Origin: a bacterium
GTDB lineage: Bacteria > Desulfobacterota > Desulfobulbia > Desulfobulbales > Desulfobulbaceae
Direction: 5' to 3'
DNA: 39,314 nt
Assembly: GCA_030538155.1 (NCBI GenBank)
Contig: JAUNUN010000008.1
Location: 31,373-70,686 of the forward strand
Both the position numbers and the translations under genes were made by a program. Positions within the stretch are counted from its first letter, which is position 1. The number at the start of each line of letters is the position of its first letter. Shown here in pieces: positions 9,164 through 16,952 of the stretch. The notes under the pieces are model-generated. The model saw only the letters and a list, made by a program, of their open reading frames with translations. It did not search any database and had not been told where the DNA came from.

Positions 9164-10075
9164 ATGGTGGCTGCGTTGAAAAATATTCTTCCCATTTTGG
9201 CGCTCTTGCTGGCAATGGCGCTGTGGGGAAGCTCCTTTGTGGCCATGAAATACAGTTTTCGGGAACTGCATCCCATTGCCGTTCTTTTTGGCCGCATGGC
9301 TGTGGCCACGCTTTGTTTTCTGCCGTTTTTAGGTTCATACCGGCGCATGCCCCTGACTAAGGCGCATGTGCCGATTCTGATCTTGATGTGTCTGTGTGAA
9401 CCTTGCCTCTACTTTGTTTTTGAGGCAGCAGCCCTTATGTACACTAGCGCCTCCCAGGCTTCAATGATTTCCACCATGCTGCCGCTTCTGGTGGCCTTAA
9501 GTGCTGGGCTTTTCTTGGGGGAACGGGTTACACTTCGGCTCCTGGCCGGCTTTGCCCTGGCAGCGGTCGGAGCCCTGTGGCTTGGTTATGCGGCCGGCGG
9601 TACCGAGGACGCGCCCAACCCCTTACTGGGTAATCTGCTCGAATTCCTGGCCATGATCTGTGCCGCAGGCTACACGATTTCCATGAAATATTTAACCAAG
9701 GATCTATCCTCCTTCCACCTCACCGGCTTGCAGGCCTTTTCTGGGCTCATCTTCTTTGCCCCCATGCTGGCCCTGCCGCAGGTGCGCCAGATGCCGCCGC
9801 CCAGCCTTGAGAGTGTGCTGGTGGTGGTGTATCTCGGTGTGGTGGTCAGTTTTGGTGCCTATGCCCTCTACAACTACGGCGTGAGTCGCATTCCGGTCAG
9901 CCGTGCCTCTGCCTTCATCAACCTGATTCCGGTCTTTTCCATTCTGATGGGTTTTATCTTTCTGGGTGAACGGCTAAACCTGCAGCAGGGCTTTGCCTGC
10001 GTAGCCGTTTTGGCCGGGGTCCTGCTTACCCAGCATGAACGACGGCAAAACCTGGCCAGGGGGTTGGCCGCTTGA
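9164..10075 (+). CDS. EamA/DMT-family transporter (10 TM)
   Basis: A 303-residue inner-membrane protein made of two repeated EamA units, each with about five hydrophobic helices. The first begins LALLLAMALWGSSFVAMK and ends at LWLGYAAGG; the second starts with LGNLLEFLAMICAAGYTISMKYL. The conserved W-G/S-F start, LGERV at the end of helix 4 and FLGERLN in the second half are typical for drug/metabolite exporters such as RhtA/YdcZ-like amino-acid or metabolite efflux proteins. The substrate cannot be read from sequence. The ATG directly abuts the start codon of the divergent exported-protein gene and lacks a good ribosome site. The stop overlaps the next gene's start (TTGA). Confidence 0.88.
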   Translation: MVAALKNILPILALLLAMALWGSSFVAMKYSFRELHPIAVLFGRMAVATLCFLPFLGSYRRMPLTKAHVPILILMCLCEPCLYFVFEAAALMYTSASQASMISTMLPLLVALSAGLFLGERVTLRLLAGFALAAVGALWLGYAAGGTEDAPNPLLGNLLEFLAMICAAGYTISMKYLTKDLSSFHLTGLQAFSGLIFFAPMLALPQVRQMPPPSLESVLVVVYLGVVVSFGAYALYNYGVSRIPVSRASAFINLIPVFSILMGFIFLGERLNLQQGFACVAVLAGVLLTQHERRQNLARGLAA

Positions 10076-10272
10076 ACCGCTTTCTTATCGTCGCAGGCAT
10101 TGTCCTGATCCTCATAGGCCTACTCTGGCCCTGGCTGCGGCATTTGCCCCTGGGAAGGCTGCCGGGAGATCTACACATCAGCCGTGAATCCTTTCAGTTC
10201 TACTTTCCCCTGACCACCTCCATCCTGGTGAGCCTTCTCCTCACCCTGTTGCTGTGGTTGTTTAGAAAGTGA
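10072..10272 (+). CDS. DUF2905-family small membrane protein
   Basis: A 66-residue protein with two hydrophobic helices: FLIVAGIVLILIGLLWPWL at the N-terminus and a C-terminal TSILVSLLLTLLLWLF. Between them is the conserved connector LGRLPGDLHI, which is the hallmark of DUF2905. Function is unknown in the family. The start is a TTG that overlaps the preceding transporter stop by 4 nt, so the two are translationally coupled. The length is normal for the family. Confidence 0.85.
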   Translation: MNRFLIVAGIVLILIGLLWPWLRHLPLGRLPGDLHISRESFQFYFPLTTSILVSLLLTLLLWLFRK

Positions 10273-10302
10273 GCGTTTTTTGCCGCTTTGCGATGAAATG
10301 TG

Positions 10303-11052
10303 ATGGATCAGGTTGGGCCTACAGACCGTAACGGCGGCTACTGCATGCGCTGCCGCACCTGGCACGAGCTGCCCTGGGCGGAAGCCTGGGAACATGGCCG
10401 AGATTTGATGGCAGCTTTGCGCCGCCATGGCCGCATCGATTATCAGCAGCCCGAGGATCAGGCTGATCCGCGTTGCCGTACAACTCCGCTCTTTAACCCC
10501 GGTGGCGGTAAGATGCTGGGTCTTTTGCTCTGCCGGGATGCGCAGGGCAGAGAACGCCGCTTACTAGCCTTCTCCGGCATGTTCAATGGCCTGTGGGATG
10601 CTGCAGGTTGGGTGCCGCCGGTTTTTGCTGTGCAGGATTTTTTGCGCTTGCATGCGCCGGTGGAACGGAGAATCAAAGAGCTGGGAGCGAAAATTGCCGG
10701 GCTGCCCCCATCCGCAGCACTACGGCAGGACTTGATCAGCAAGCGGCGGCAGCTTTCAAGGCACAACATGGCCGCCATCCATGCTCTCTATCATTTGCGC
10801 AACTTCCGGGGCGAAACGCGACCACTGACCTCGTTCTTTCCGCCGCAATCCGGCCCGCCTTCAGGTGCCGGCGACTGCTGTGCGCCGAAACTGCTGCATC
10901 AGGCACAAAGCCTTGGTTTGCAGCCGTTCAGCATAGCCGAATTTTACTGGGGCGGAGCCAATGCTTCGGCTGGCAGGGAACATGGCTGCCGTTATCCGCC
11001 CTGTGCAGGCAAATGCCAACCGATTTTGGGCTTTCAGTTATGCGGCCTGTGA
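10303..11052 (+). CDS. Stand-alone N-terminal domain of a long-form RluA-type pseudouridine synthase
   Basis: A 249-residue protein (GTG at 10300 is an alternative start). The motifs GKMLGLLLC, LLAFSG and GWVPPVF, then PSGAGDCCAPKLL, IAEFYWGG and YPPCAGKCQPIL, resemble, from memory of the family, the N-terminal extension of ~550-residue pseudouridine synthases of Vibrio-type gammaproteobacteria. There, it is fused directly to an RluA catalytic domain. Here, the catalytic domain is the next gene, in a different frame, overlapping by 13 nt. Several Cys residues (CMRC near residue 15, the CC pair, and C-x3-C near the end) could bind metal; this is an inference. Its role is unknown, perhaps substrate recognition for the partner enzyme. 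Confidence 0.72.
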   Translation: MDQVGPTDRNGGYCMRCRTWHELPWAEAWEHGRDLMAALRRHGRIDYQQPEDQADPRCRTTPLFNPGGGKMLGLLLCRDAQGRERRLLAFSGMFNGLWDAAGWVPPVFAVQDFLRLHAPVERRIKELGAKIAGLPPSAALRQDLISKRRQLSRHNMAAIHALYHLRNFRGETRPLTSFFPPQSGPPSGAGDCCAPKLLHQAQSLGLQPFSIAEFYWGGANASAGREHGCRYPPCAGKCQPILGFQLCGL

Positions 11053-11810
11053 ATGCAGGAGTTGGTACAGACGGCCCGCTGAATGTGTCCTCGCTGAAGG
11101 TGCTCTATCTGGATCGCCACTGTGCGGTTATTGATAAACCGGGCGGGCTTCTGGCCGTACCTGGGCGCGGCCCGCACAAGCAGGACTGCGTCGTATCCCG
11201 GTTGCGTCGCCTTTGCCCCTGGTCTATCGAACAACCGGCCGCGCACCGGCTCGATATGGATACCTCCGGCCTGATGGTGCTTGGCCTGAGCCGCGAGGGG
11301 CAGCGTAACTTGAGCGGCCAGTTTGCCGAGCGCCGAGTGGAGAAAATGTATCTTGCCCTTTTGGAGGGTGAGCCGGCCGGGCAGGGCGGGATGGTTCGTC
11401 TGGCCTTTCGCCTGGATCCGGCCCGAAGGCCCTACCAGATCTATGACTCCTTGCAGGGTAAAACAGGGTATACACTCTGGCGGAAGCTGGATTGCCATGG
11501 CGGCAAAACCCTGGTTGCCCTGTGGCCGTTAACTGGGCGCACCCACCAACTGCGCCTGCATGCAAGCCATCCTCTGGGATTGGCTTGCCCAATTGTGGGT
11601 GACCGCCTCTACGGCAAGGGCCAAGTTGGGGATACACTCTGCCTGCATGCCGCGTATCTGCATTTTCTGCACCCTGTTCGTGGCCGGGGCGACAGGCATA
11701 TGCGTTTTTGTATCCAGCCTCCTTTTTTCAAGACATTGAACAGTTTCAGCCCTGGTTTTCTGGAAACAGCGCTCAATCTGCACCGATGTAGAGTGCGGAT
11801 GGATAAATAG
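11040..11810 (+). CDS. RluA-family pseudouridine synthase (catalytic domain)
   Basis: A 256-residue RNA-modifying enzyme that isomerises uridine to pseudouridine in rRNA or tRNA. The catalytic motif HRLDMDTSGLMV is present, its Asp being the nucleophile, together with the earlier VIDKPGGLLAVPG strand and the later GRTHQLRLHASHPLG and IVGDRLYG segments typical of RluA/TruC. There is no S4 domain. The frame is open upstream to 10593 but codes for nothing sensible there; the ATG at 11040 lies within the last codons of the upstream gene, implying translational coupling. Together, the two genes equal one long-form synthase split in two. The target base cannot be deduced. Confidence 0.88.
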   Translation: MRPVNAGVGTDGPLNVSSLKVLYLDRHCAVIDKPGGLLAVPGRGPHKQDCVVSRLRRLCPWSIEQPAAHRLDMDTSGLMVLGLSREGQRNLSGQFAERRVEKMYLALLEGEPAGQGGMVRLAFRLDPARRPYQIYDSLQGKTGYTLWRKLDCHGGKTLVALWPLTGRTHQLRLHASHPLGLACPIVGDRLYGKGQVGDTLCLHAAYLHFLHPVRGRGDRHMRFCIQPPFFKTLNSFSPGFLETALNLHRCRVRMDK

Positions 11811-11906
11811 ACTGGTTATTCGACGCGCGGTTCGCGTTGCACACCTTGGCTCATTTTAGTTCCCGAGAGGGCTTTGATCTGGAACCGGGATAGGGAGAAA
11901 TGAAGG

Positions 11907-12392
11907 ATGGATATACAGATCCTATACTATGGTATTGCAGTCTTACTGGTCTTAGTCGGTCTTGCCGGCACGGTGCTGCCCGCCATTCCGGGCCTGCCCC
12001 TGATGTTTGTCGGCATGCTTCTGGGGGCCTGGGCCGGCGGTTTTACGAAGATTGGCGTCATCACCCTGACCGTGCTCGGCCTCCTGACTCTTTTGGCCCT
12101 GGCCCTGGATTTCTGGGTGACCGCACTGGGCGCAAAGCGGGTCGGTGCCGGTAAACAGGCCATTATCGGTGCCAGTGTCGGCACCTTTGTCGGCCTGTTT
12201 TTTGGTGTCTGGGGGCTCTTTCTGGGGCCTTTTGCCGGCGCTGCCATTGGCGAGTTGCAGCATCAACGCCATTTGGGGCAGGCAGCCAAGGTAGGATTCG
12301 GCACCTGGGTCGGGCTCTTATTCGGCGTGGTGCTCAAGCTGGCCCTAGCCTGCACCATGCTGGGCATCTTTGTGCTTGCCTGGTTTTTGTAG
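11907..12392 (+). CDS. DUF456-family membrane protein
   Basis: A 161-residue, very hydrophobic inner-membrane protein with four to five helices. The early GTVLPAIPGLPLMFVGMLLGAW segment (about 23-43) and the glycine-rich IGASVGTFVGLFFG and GPFAGAAIGEL repeats are those of DUF456. The glycine zippers suggest tightly packed helices. No function is established for the family. The ATG at 11907 follows a GGGAG box at about 11892-11896. It stands alone, 96 nt after the pseudouridine synthase. Confidence 0.83.
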   Translation: MDIQILYYGIAVLLVLVGLAGTVLPAIPGLPLMFVGMLLGAWAGGFTKIGVITLTVLGLLTLLALALDFWVTALGAKRVGAGKQAIIGASVGTFVGLFFGVWGLFLGPFAGAAIGELQHQRHLGQAAKVGFGTWVGLLFGVVLKLALACTMLGIFVLAWFL

Positions 12393-12738
12393 GGAAGATG
12401 CACGGAGATCCCGCCTGCATGCCGGAGCGTTATGTGCATAGTTCAGCGTGCCTGAACCCGCGAAGTTTGGGCGCAGACAGGGATGAATCTGTTCTTTGTT
12501 GCAGATTCGCACGACATCTACCCCTGAACCGCACCGCTATGGTCGAAAGCTCCACAGTTTAAGAATGGAGCCATGCGTACCGGCAAGGGCGGCCGATACG
12601 AATAATAAGGGCTGATAGCGCACATTTGGGGAGCTTGCAGTTTCCCCTTCTGCCTCCGAAAAACCAGGGGGCAATCAGTACTCTTATTGCCTCCCTGTAT
12701 ATCTGCAACCGGCAGTCAACAAAACTCCCAGCTCATTT
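12393..12738. other. 346-nt gene-poor interval
   Basis: No convincing reading frame or RNA gene is seen on either strand. It separates the DUF456 gene from the minus-strand hypothetical gene. It contains the weak terminator of the latter near its right end. The rest shows no repeat or motif that I can name. Confidence 0.5.
12658..12697 (-). terminator. Probable terminator of the minus-strand hypothetical gene
   Basis: On the minus strand, AGGGAGGCAAT, a 9-11 nt loop and ATTGCCCCCT form an imperfect hairpin followed by GGTTTTTC. It lies about 45 nt beyond the stop of the gene at 12739-13080. One bulge weakens the stem. Confidence 0.5.
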
Positions 12739-13080
12739 TTAAGCGTCCCAAATTCGATTCCTTTTTACTTTTTCCCCTCCCTTGCCGTTAGGCACTATCT
12801 CGGTCCAGGTCTCTGTTATAATATGGGTATCTCTGTCGGCCTGGATCAAATTGCTCCAGCCCTCACCCTTGTTGTGCAGGCCGATTGAATAGAGGGACTT
12901 GAGGAGGATGCGCCAGTTCGTGTATTCGTAGCTGATCCAAAAGTTGGCCTTATTGATAGAGAGAATCGAATGGATGGCGCGGTCAGCGTTAGGGTTTTTG
13001 CCAAGCAGCGGTTTTGCGTTTGAAACAAATTTTGCACGGATATCCTTGGCCAAAGCGACTTGTTTTTTTGATCCTTTCAC
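12739..13080 (-). CDS. Small hypothetical protein (113 aa)
   Basis: Not recognised as a characterised family. The N-terminus MKGSKKQVALAKDIRAKF resembles small proteins, often found on mobile DNA, that begin with a K-G-x-x-K-Q-x-x-x-A-x-x-I helix; this is recollection, not a search result. The remainder is mixed charged and aromatic (FWISYEYTNWRILL), with no signal peptide, membrane helix or metal motif, so it is probably cytoplasmic. It sits alone in an AT-rich patch between conserved chromosomal genes, with its own probable terminator. Its codon and base use differ from neighbours, suggesting recent acquisition. The frame is uninterrupted. Confidence 0.6.
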   Translation of the reverse strand: MKGSKKQVALAKDIRAKFVSNAKPLLGKNPNADRAIHSILSINKANFWISYEYTNWRILLKSLYSIGLHNKGEGWSNLIQADRDTHIITETWTEIVPNGKGGEKVKRNRIWDA

Positions 13081-13443
13081 TCGTTCACCTTTTTGTTTGT
13101 ATTTTTTAGAAACCAGACAATTATAGCCCTAATAACGATATATTTCAAGTAAATGCTGGATATTATACTATAAATGTCTAAGATTTCGGCTGCGCAGCCT
13201 TTTTACTGATCATGTTTTTAGCGTTTGTGTCAGATAATTTGAAGGACAACAATGGCGTTATTCCAGTTCCAGATCACAAAATGTGTCAAGGAGGCGAGGA
13301 AAATGCGAGGCAGGTGTGCATCTGGCACGGCCTGCGAGCATTTTCTGAAGCCGGCATAGATAGGACTTTGATATGGAAGTGACAATACGCTTCGTTCAAC
13401 TCACGACCATTATTATGCAATCCACGCGACGTATGTGCCCAGT
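13081..13443. other. 363-nt AT-rich gene-poor interval with an imperfect inverted repeat
   Basis: The first ~130 nt are markedly AT-rich and could hold the promoter of the minus-strand hypothetical gene. At about 13299-13355, AAAATGC and GCATTTT flank partly complementary GGCAGG and CCTGC blocks, forming an imperfect hairpin or palindrome of unknown role. No coding frame is convincing. Confidence 0.5.
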
Positions 13444-14631
13444 ATGAAAACACAGATTCTGGCCACTCTTTTTGCGGCGGTTTTTATCGCCATGCTGGGC
13501 ATTGGCGTCATTATTCCGGTTTTGCCGCAGTTTGCAGTGCAGCTTGGGGCCGGTGGTTTTGCTCTGGGTGTGATTACCGCGGCCTTTTCGCTCAGCCGAG
13601 GGTTGCTGCAACCTTTGGTGGGCGATTGGTCTGATCGACGCGGCCGCAAGCGCTTCATTATTATAGGGCTGATTATTTACGGCATGGTTGGCCTCCTGGT
13701 TCCTTTGGCCCAGTCTGTAGCCCATCTGGTCTATATCCGTATTCTCCAGGGCATGGGGGCAGCCATGATTGTGCCGGTGGCCATGGCCTACACCAGTGCC
13801 CTGGCCCCGCCCGGTCAGGACGGCAAATACATGGGCATGATGAATGCCTCTCTGTTCTGCGGCATTGGTTTTGGCCCGGTCATTGGCGGCGTCATTGCCG
13901 ATCGTCTGGGTCTTGGCCCGGTATTTTATGTTATGGCCATGCTGTCTTTGGGCGCGCTCCTCCTGGTACTGGCCCTGCTGCCGCCATCACAACAATCCGC
14001 AAGGCCAAGGGAAATCGGTATTCTCAAAAACATGGGCCACATGTTTCAGCGCAAGCGCAGCTTCGGCATCCTTTTGGCCCGTTTTGCCAGTGTGCTGATG
14101 ATTGTGCCCGCCATGGCCTTTCTTCCCATGATCATGGCTCCATGGCCCAACAGCACCTCCACCCACATGGGCATTGTCATGGCCTGCAGAACCCTTGTTA
14201 ACGGGGTGCTGCAAATCCCCTTCGGCCGCCTTGCCGACCGGGTCGACAAAAAGATTCTGCTTCTTATCGGCTCCATTTGCACCAGTGCGGCCCTGTTTCT
14301 GATTCCGTCCATGGCGAGCTTTGAAGCCATGCTCCTGGCCTACCTCTTTCTCGGCTGCAGCGAGGCAGTACTCTGGCCGGTTTTGGGGGCCTATGCCTCG
14401 GAAGAAGGTAGAAACCATTTTGGTCATGGCGCCATGATGGGTGTGTTTAACTTGGCCATGAGCGCAGGCGTCTTTGCGGGCGCACTTTTTGCCGGCACCA
14501 GCACCGATCACTGGGGCCTGACCATGGCCTTCCACCTGATTGCTACAGCCAATCTGTTGCTCACCCTGCCGGCCCTTGCATTCATCCGCAGGGGTGAACA
14601 AGAGGATCATGCCGGGCAAACACAGGCATGA
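13444..14631 (+). CDS. MFS transporter, multidrug/tetracycline-exporter type (DHA1-like)
   Basis: A 395-residue inner-membrane protein with 12 predicted helices, beginning ATLFAAVFIAMLGIGVIIPVLP. MFS motif A in loop 2-3 reads GDWSDRRGRKR, and the second half has the degenerate copy GRLADRVDKK. The RILQGMGAAMIVPVAMAY helix and GPVIGG motif in helix 5 point to the proton-coupled drug exporter branch. A central loop of about 35 residues separates the halves. The ATG at 13444 is preferred; GTG 13435 is an alternative and neither has a strong ribosome site. It is not linked to a regulator, so the substrate is unknown. Confidence 0.88.
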   Translation: MKTQILATLFAAVFIAMLGIGVIIPVLPQFAVQLGAGGFALGVITAAFSLSRGLLQPLVGDWSDRRGRKRFIIIGLIIYGMVGLLVPLAQSVAHLVYIRILQGMGAAMIVPVAMAYTSALAPPGQDGKYMGMMNASLFCGIGFGPVIGGVIADRLGLGPVFYVMAMLSLGALLLVLALLPPSQQSARPREIGILKNMGHMFQRKRSFGILLARFASVLMIVPAMAFLPMIMAPWPNSTSTHMGIVMACRTLVNGVLQIPFGRLADRVDKKILLLIGSICTSAALFLIPSMASFEAMLLAYLFLGCSEAVLWPVLGAYASEEGRNHFGHGAMMGVFNLAMSAGVFAGALFAGTSTDHWGLTMAFHLIATANLLLTLPALAFIRRGEQEDHAGQTQA

Positions 14632-14707
14632 TCGTCAATACACCACATCCGCACCCCTTATCATTTGCGGGCCGGAACGAGAGACTGCCGCTTTCTCTTG
14701 TCATTGC

Positions 14708-14736
14708 TTGACGCGAGGGCCGGTACTGATTATTAA
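14708..14736 (+). promoter_or_regulatory. Sigma-70-type promoter of tRNA-Leu
   Basis: TTGACG at 14708-14713, a 17-nt spacer, and TATTAA at 14731-14736. The tRNA begins 13 nt later, the expected distance for a stable-RNA promoter. The same transcript might continue into tig. Confidence 0.75.
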
Positions 14737-14748
14737 TACAAAATTTAC

Positions 14749-14833
14749 GCGAGAGTGGCGAAATTGGCAAACGCACCAGACTTAGGATCTGGCGGTTCAC
14801 ACCTTGGGGGTTCAAGTCCCCCCTCTCGCACCA
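14749..14833 (+). tRNA. tRNA-Leu (anticodon UAG)
   Basis: The acceptor stem GCGAGAG pairs with CTCTCGC at 14823-14829. The anticodon stem CCAGA/TCTGG encloses loop CTTAGGA with anticodon TAG at 14783-14785. A long variable arm, typical of type II tRNA, and a T-arm GGGGGTTCAAGTCCCCC are present. CCA is encoded at 14831-14833. It lies 118 nt before tig, with no terminator between. Confidence 0.96.
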
Positions 14834-14951
14834 AAACACATTTGCTCTATTCAATATATTCGCACCACGGTCCTTGAGGCAAAGAGCCGTCATCCCATAA
14901 ATCTGCACCGCCCAAGCGGTCTGCAAACAGCCATAGTAAGGATTATTTTCC

Positions 14952-16295
14952 ATGGACATCGCCGTTGAACAGCTTTCCGACCTCACCCGCAAACTGACCA
15001 TCACCCTGCCCCAAGAAGCGGTCAAGCCAGCCCTGGACAAGGCCTATGCCAAGGCGAACAAAGAGATATCCCTCAAGGGTTTTCGGCGGGGCAAGGTGCC
15101 GCGCACGGTGCTGGAGAAAAATTTCAAAGAGCAGATCGAGGCAGAGGTTGGCGAGCAGTTGGTGCAGGACAGCTACTTCAACGCGATTGAACAGGAAAAG
15201 ATTGAACCGGTCGTGCATCCGGAGATTGCCGAGCACCGCTTTACCGAGGAAGGCGGCTTTTCCTATGTGGCCATGGTGGATATCAAACCGGAATTCGAAC
15301 TCAACCGGTACAAGGGTCTGGAAATCGAGCTGCCGCCGCTTTCAGTGGGTGACGAAGAGATAGAGCTGGAACTGCAGCGCATTCAACGGCGACAGGCCGC
15401 CATCCAGACCGCGCCCGAAGGCCATGCCATTGCCATGGATGATCTGGTTACCGTGGATTTCCAGGGTTTTCATGAAGGCAAGGCTATGAAAGAGGTGCAC
15501 AACGAAAACTACCTCATTGATATGGGCACCTTTCGCCTGGGCGAGGATTTTGAAAAGAAGCTGGTAGGTCTGCACCAGGGCGACAAAACCCTGTATGAGA
15601 TCGATTTCCCCGGCGATTATCCCAACCCGATCCTGGCCGGCAAAAAGGTTGAGTTCAAGGTGGATGTGAAGGAAGTGAAGGTGCGGATCAAGCCGGAGCT
15701 GGACGATGAACTGGCCAAGGATGTGAACGCCGACTACAAGAGCCTGGATGATCTGAAAAACGCTATCCGCGACGACATGACCAAGGCTCGGGAAACCGCA
15801 CGCCAAGGCGATCTGGACGACAAGATCGTGCTCCGCCTCATTGAGCTGACCCCCTTTGAAGTACCCAAACGCTTGGTCAACTATGAGATCCAGGAGATGC
15901 TCAAGCAGACCGAGGAGAACCTGAAGCGCAGCGGTCTGAGCTTTGAATCAGCCGGTATTGATCTCAAGGAACTGGTTGACCGCAACCGGGAGATTGCCGA
16001 AAAACGGGTCAAGGGCGACTTCCTGCTGAAAAAGATCGCTGAGGTGGAAGAAATCAAGCTGGCAGATGAAGACATCGAACGCGGCTATCAGCGCATTGCC
16101 GAGCAGTACCGCATGACGGTCGAGGAAGTGAAAGGCTATTTCAACCGCCGGGAAGAACTCTTGCCCTTTATGAACGAACTGCACAACGAAAAGGTGCTGA
16201 ACTTTCTCAGAGAGCAGAGCGTGATCATTGACAAGGTCCCGGAACCGGCTCAGGAAGTTGAAGAAAAAGAAGCGGAAGAAAAACCCGCGGAATAA
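14952..16295 (+). CDS. tig: Trigger factor, ribosome-associated chaperone
   Basis: A 447-residue chaperone that docks at the ribosome exit tunnel and shelters nascent chains. The N-terminal ribosome-binding domain contains the signature FRRGKVPRTVLEK (about 43-55). A PPIase (FKBP-like) domain follows at about 155-245, with VTVDFQGFHEGK. The C-terminal helical arms end with LNFLREQSVI, then an acidic/Lys tail rich in EEKEAEEKPAE. Length is normal. It heads the tig-clpP-clpX-lon order common in many bacteria. The start ATG at 14952 fits the family N-terminus. Confidence 0.96.
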   Translation: MDIAVEQLSDLTRKLTITLPQEAVKPALDKAYAKANKEISLKGFRRGKVPRTVLEKNFKEQIEAEVGEQLVQDSYFNAIEQEKIEPVVHPEIAEHRFTEEGGFSYVAMVDIKPEFELNRYKGLEIELPPLSVGDEEIELELQRIQRRQAAIQTAPEGHAIAMDDLVTVDFQGFHEGKAMKEVHNENYLIDMGTFRLGEDFEKKLVGLHQGDKTLYEIDFPGDYPNPILAGKKVEFKVDVKEVKVRIKPELDDELAKDVNADYKSLDDLKNAIRDDMTKARETARQGDLDDKIVLRLIELTPFEVPKRLVNYEIQEMLKQTEENLKRSGLSFESAGIDLKELVDRNREIAEKRVKGDFLLKKIAEVEEIKLADEDIERGYQRIAEQYRMTVEEVKGYFNRREELLPFMNELHNEKVLNFLREQSVIIDKVPEPAQEVEEKEAEEKPAE

Positions 16296-16308
16296 ATTTT
16301 GCTTAGAC

Positions 16309-16330
16309 ACCCTTGCTCACGGGCAAGGGT
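16309..16330 (+). promoter_or_regulatory. Intercistronic hairpin between tig and clpP
   Basis: ACCCTTGC and GCAAGGGT form a perfect 8-bp stem with a 6-nt loop, ending 13 nt before the clpP start and just ahead of its ribosome site. The T-run after it is short, so it may be an attenuator or processing site rather than a full terminator. Confidence 0.45.
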
Positions 16331-16343
16331 TTGCGAGGTCAGT

Positions 16344-16952
16344 ATGCATTTAGTCCCCATGGTAGTGGAACAAAGCCCCCGGGGCGAGCGCGCCTTTGAT
16401 CTCTATTCGCGCCTGCTCAGGGAGCGCATCGTCTTTCTGGGCACACAGGTGACCGATGATGTCGCCAGTCTGATTGTGGCCCAGTTGCTTTTTCTGGAAG
16501 CGGATGACCCGGACAAGGATATCACCTTCTACATCAATTCGCCCGGCGGCTCAGTCACTGCCGGTATGGCCATTTACGATACCATGCAGTACATCCGCTG
16601 CGATGTGGCCACCCTGTGTATGGGCCAGGCCGCGTCCATGGGTGCGCTGCTGTTGGCAAGCGGCGCCAAGGGCAAGCGCTATGCCCTGCCCAATGCCCGT
16701 ATCATGATCCATCAGCCCATGGGCGGCTTTCAGGGCCAGGCCACGGATATTGATATCCATGCCCGCGAGATCCTGCGCATGCGCGAGGATTTGAACAAGA
16801 TTTTAGCTAAACATACCGGCAAAACCCTGAAAAAAGTGCAGGGCGACACTGAGCGCGACAACTTCATGAGCCCGACCCAGGCCTGTGAATACGGCATTAT
16901 CGACAAGGTGCTCACTAGCCGCGAAAAGACAGAAGGAGAAAAGAAGGCGTGA
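16344..16952 (+). CDS. clpP: ClpP, proteolytic subunit
   Basis: The serine protease barrel used by ClpX and ClpA. The 202-residue form from ATG 16344 has the complete triad: Ser98 in [11 protein letters not shown], His123 in IMIHQP and Asp172 in DTERDNF. The N-terminus [19 protein letters not shown] matches the family, where the residues before VE are the short propeptide. The frame is open to a TTG at 16299, but ATG 16344 has a GAGGT box 4 nt upstream and gives the normal length. Its TGA overlaps the clpX ATG by one base, so the pair is coupled. Confidence 0.96.
   Translation: MHLVPMVVEQSPRGERAFDLYSRLLRERIVFLGTQVTDDVASLIVAQLLFLEADDPDKDITFYINSPGGSVTAGMAIYDTMQYIRCDVATLCMGQAASMGALLLASGAKGKRYALPNARIMIHQPMGGFQGQATDIDIHAREILRMREDLNKILAKHTGKTLKKVQGDTERDNFMSPTQACEYGIIDKVLTSREKTEGEKKA

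Noticed and set aside
10593..11039. Upstream extension of the pseudouridine synthase frame
   Set aside because: The translated segment is Cys/Ala-rich nonsense that overlaps the preceding gene; real similarity starts after ATG 11040.
11043..11055. Stop readthrough or selenocysteine at TGA 11050-11052
   Set aside because: The catalytic domain is in another frame, so reading through this TGA would not join the two genes.
13987..14619. 210-residue minus-strand frame
   Set aside because: It is a shadow of the MFS transporter; His/Gly-rich composition results from the reversed hydrophobic codons.
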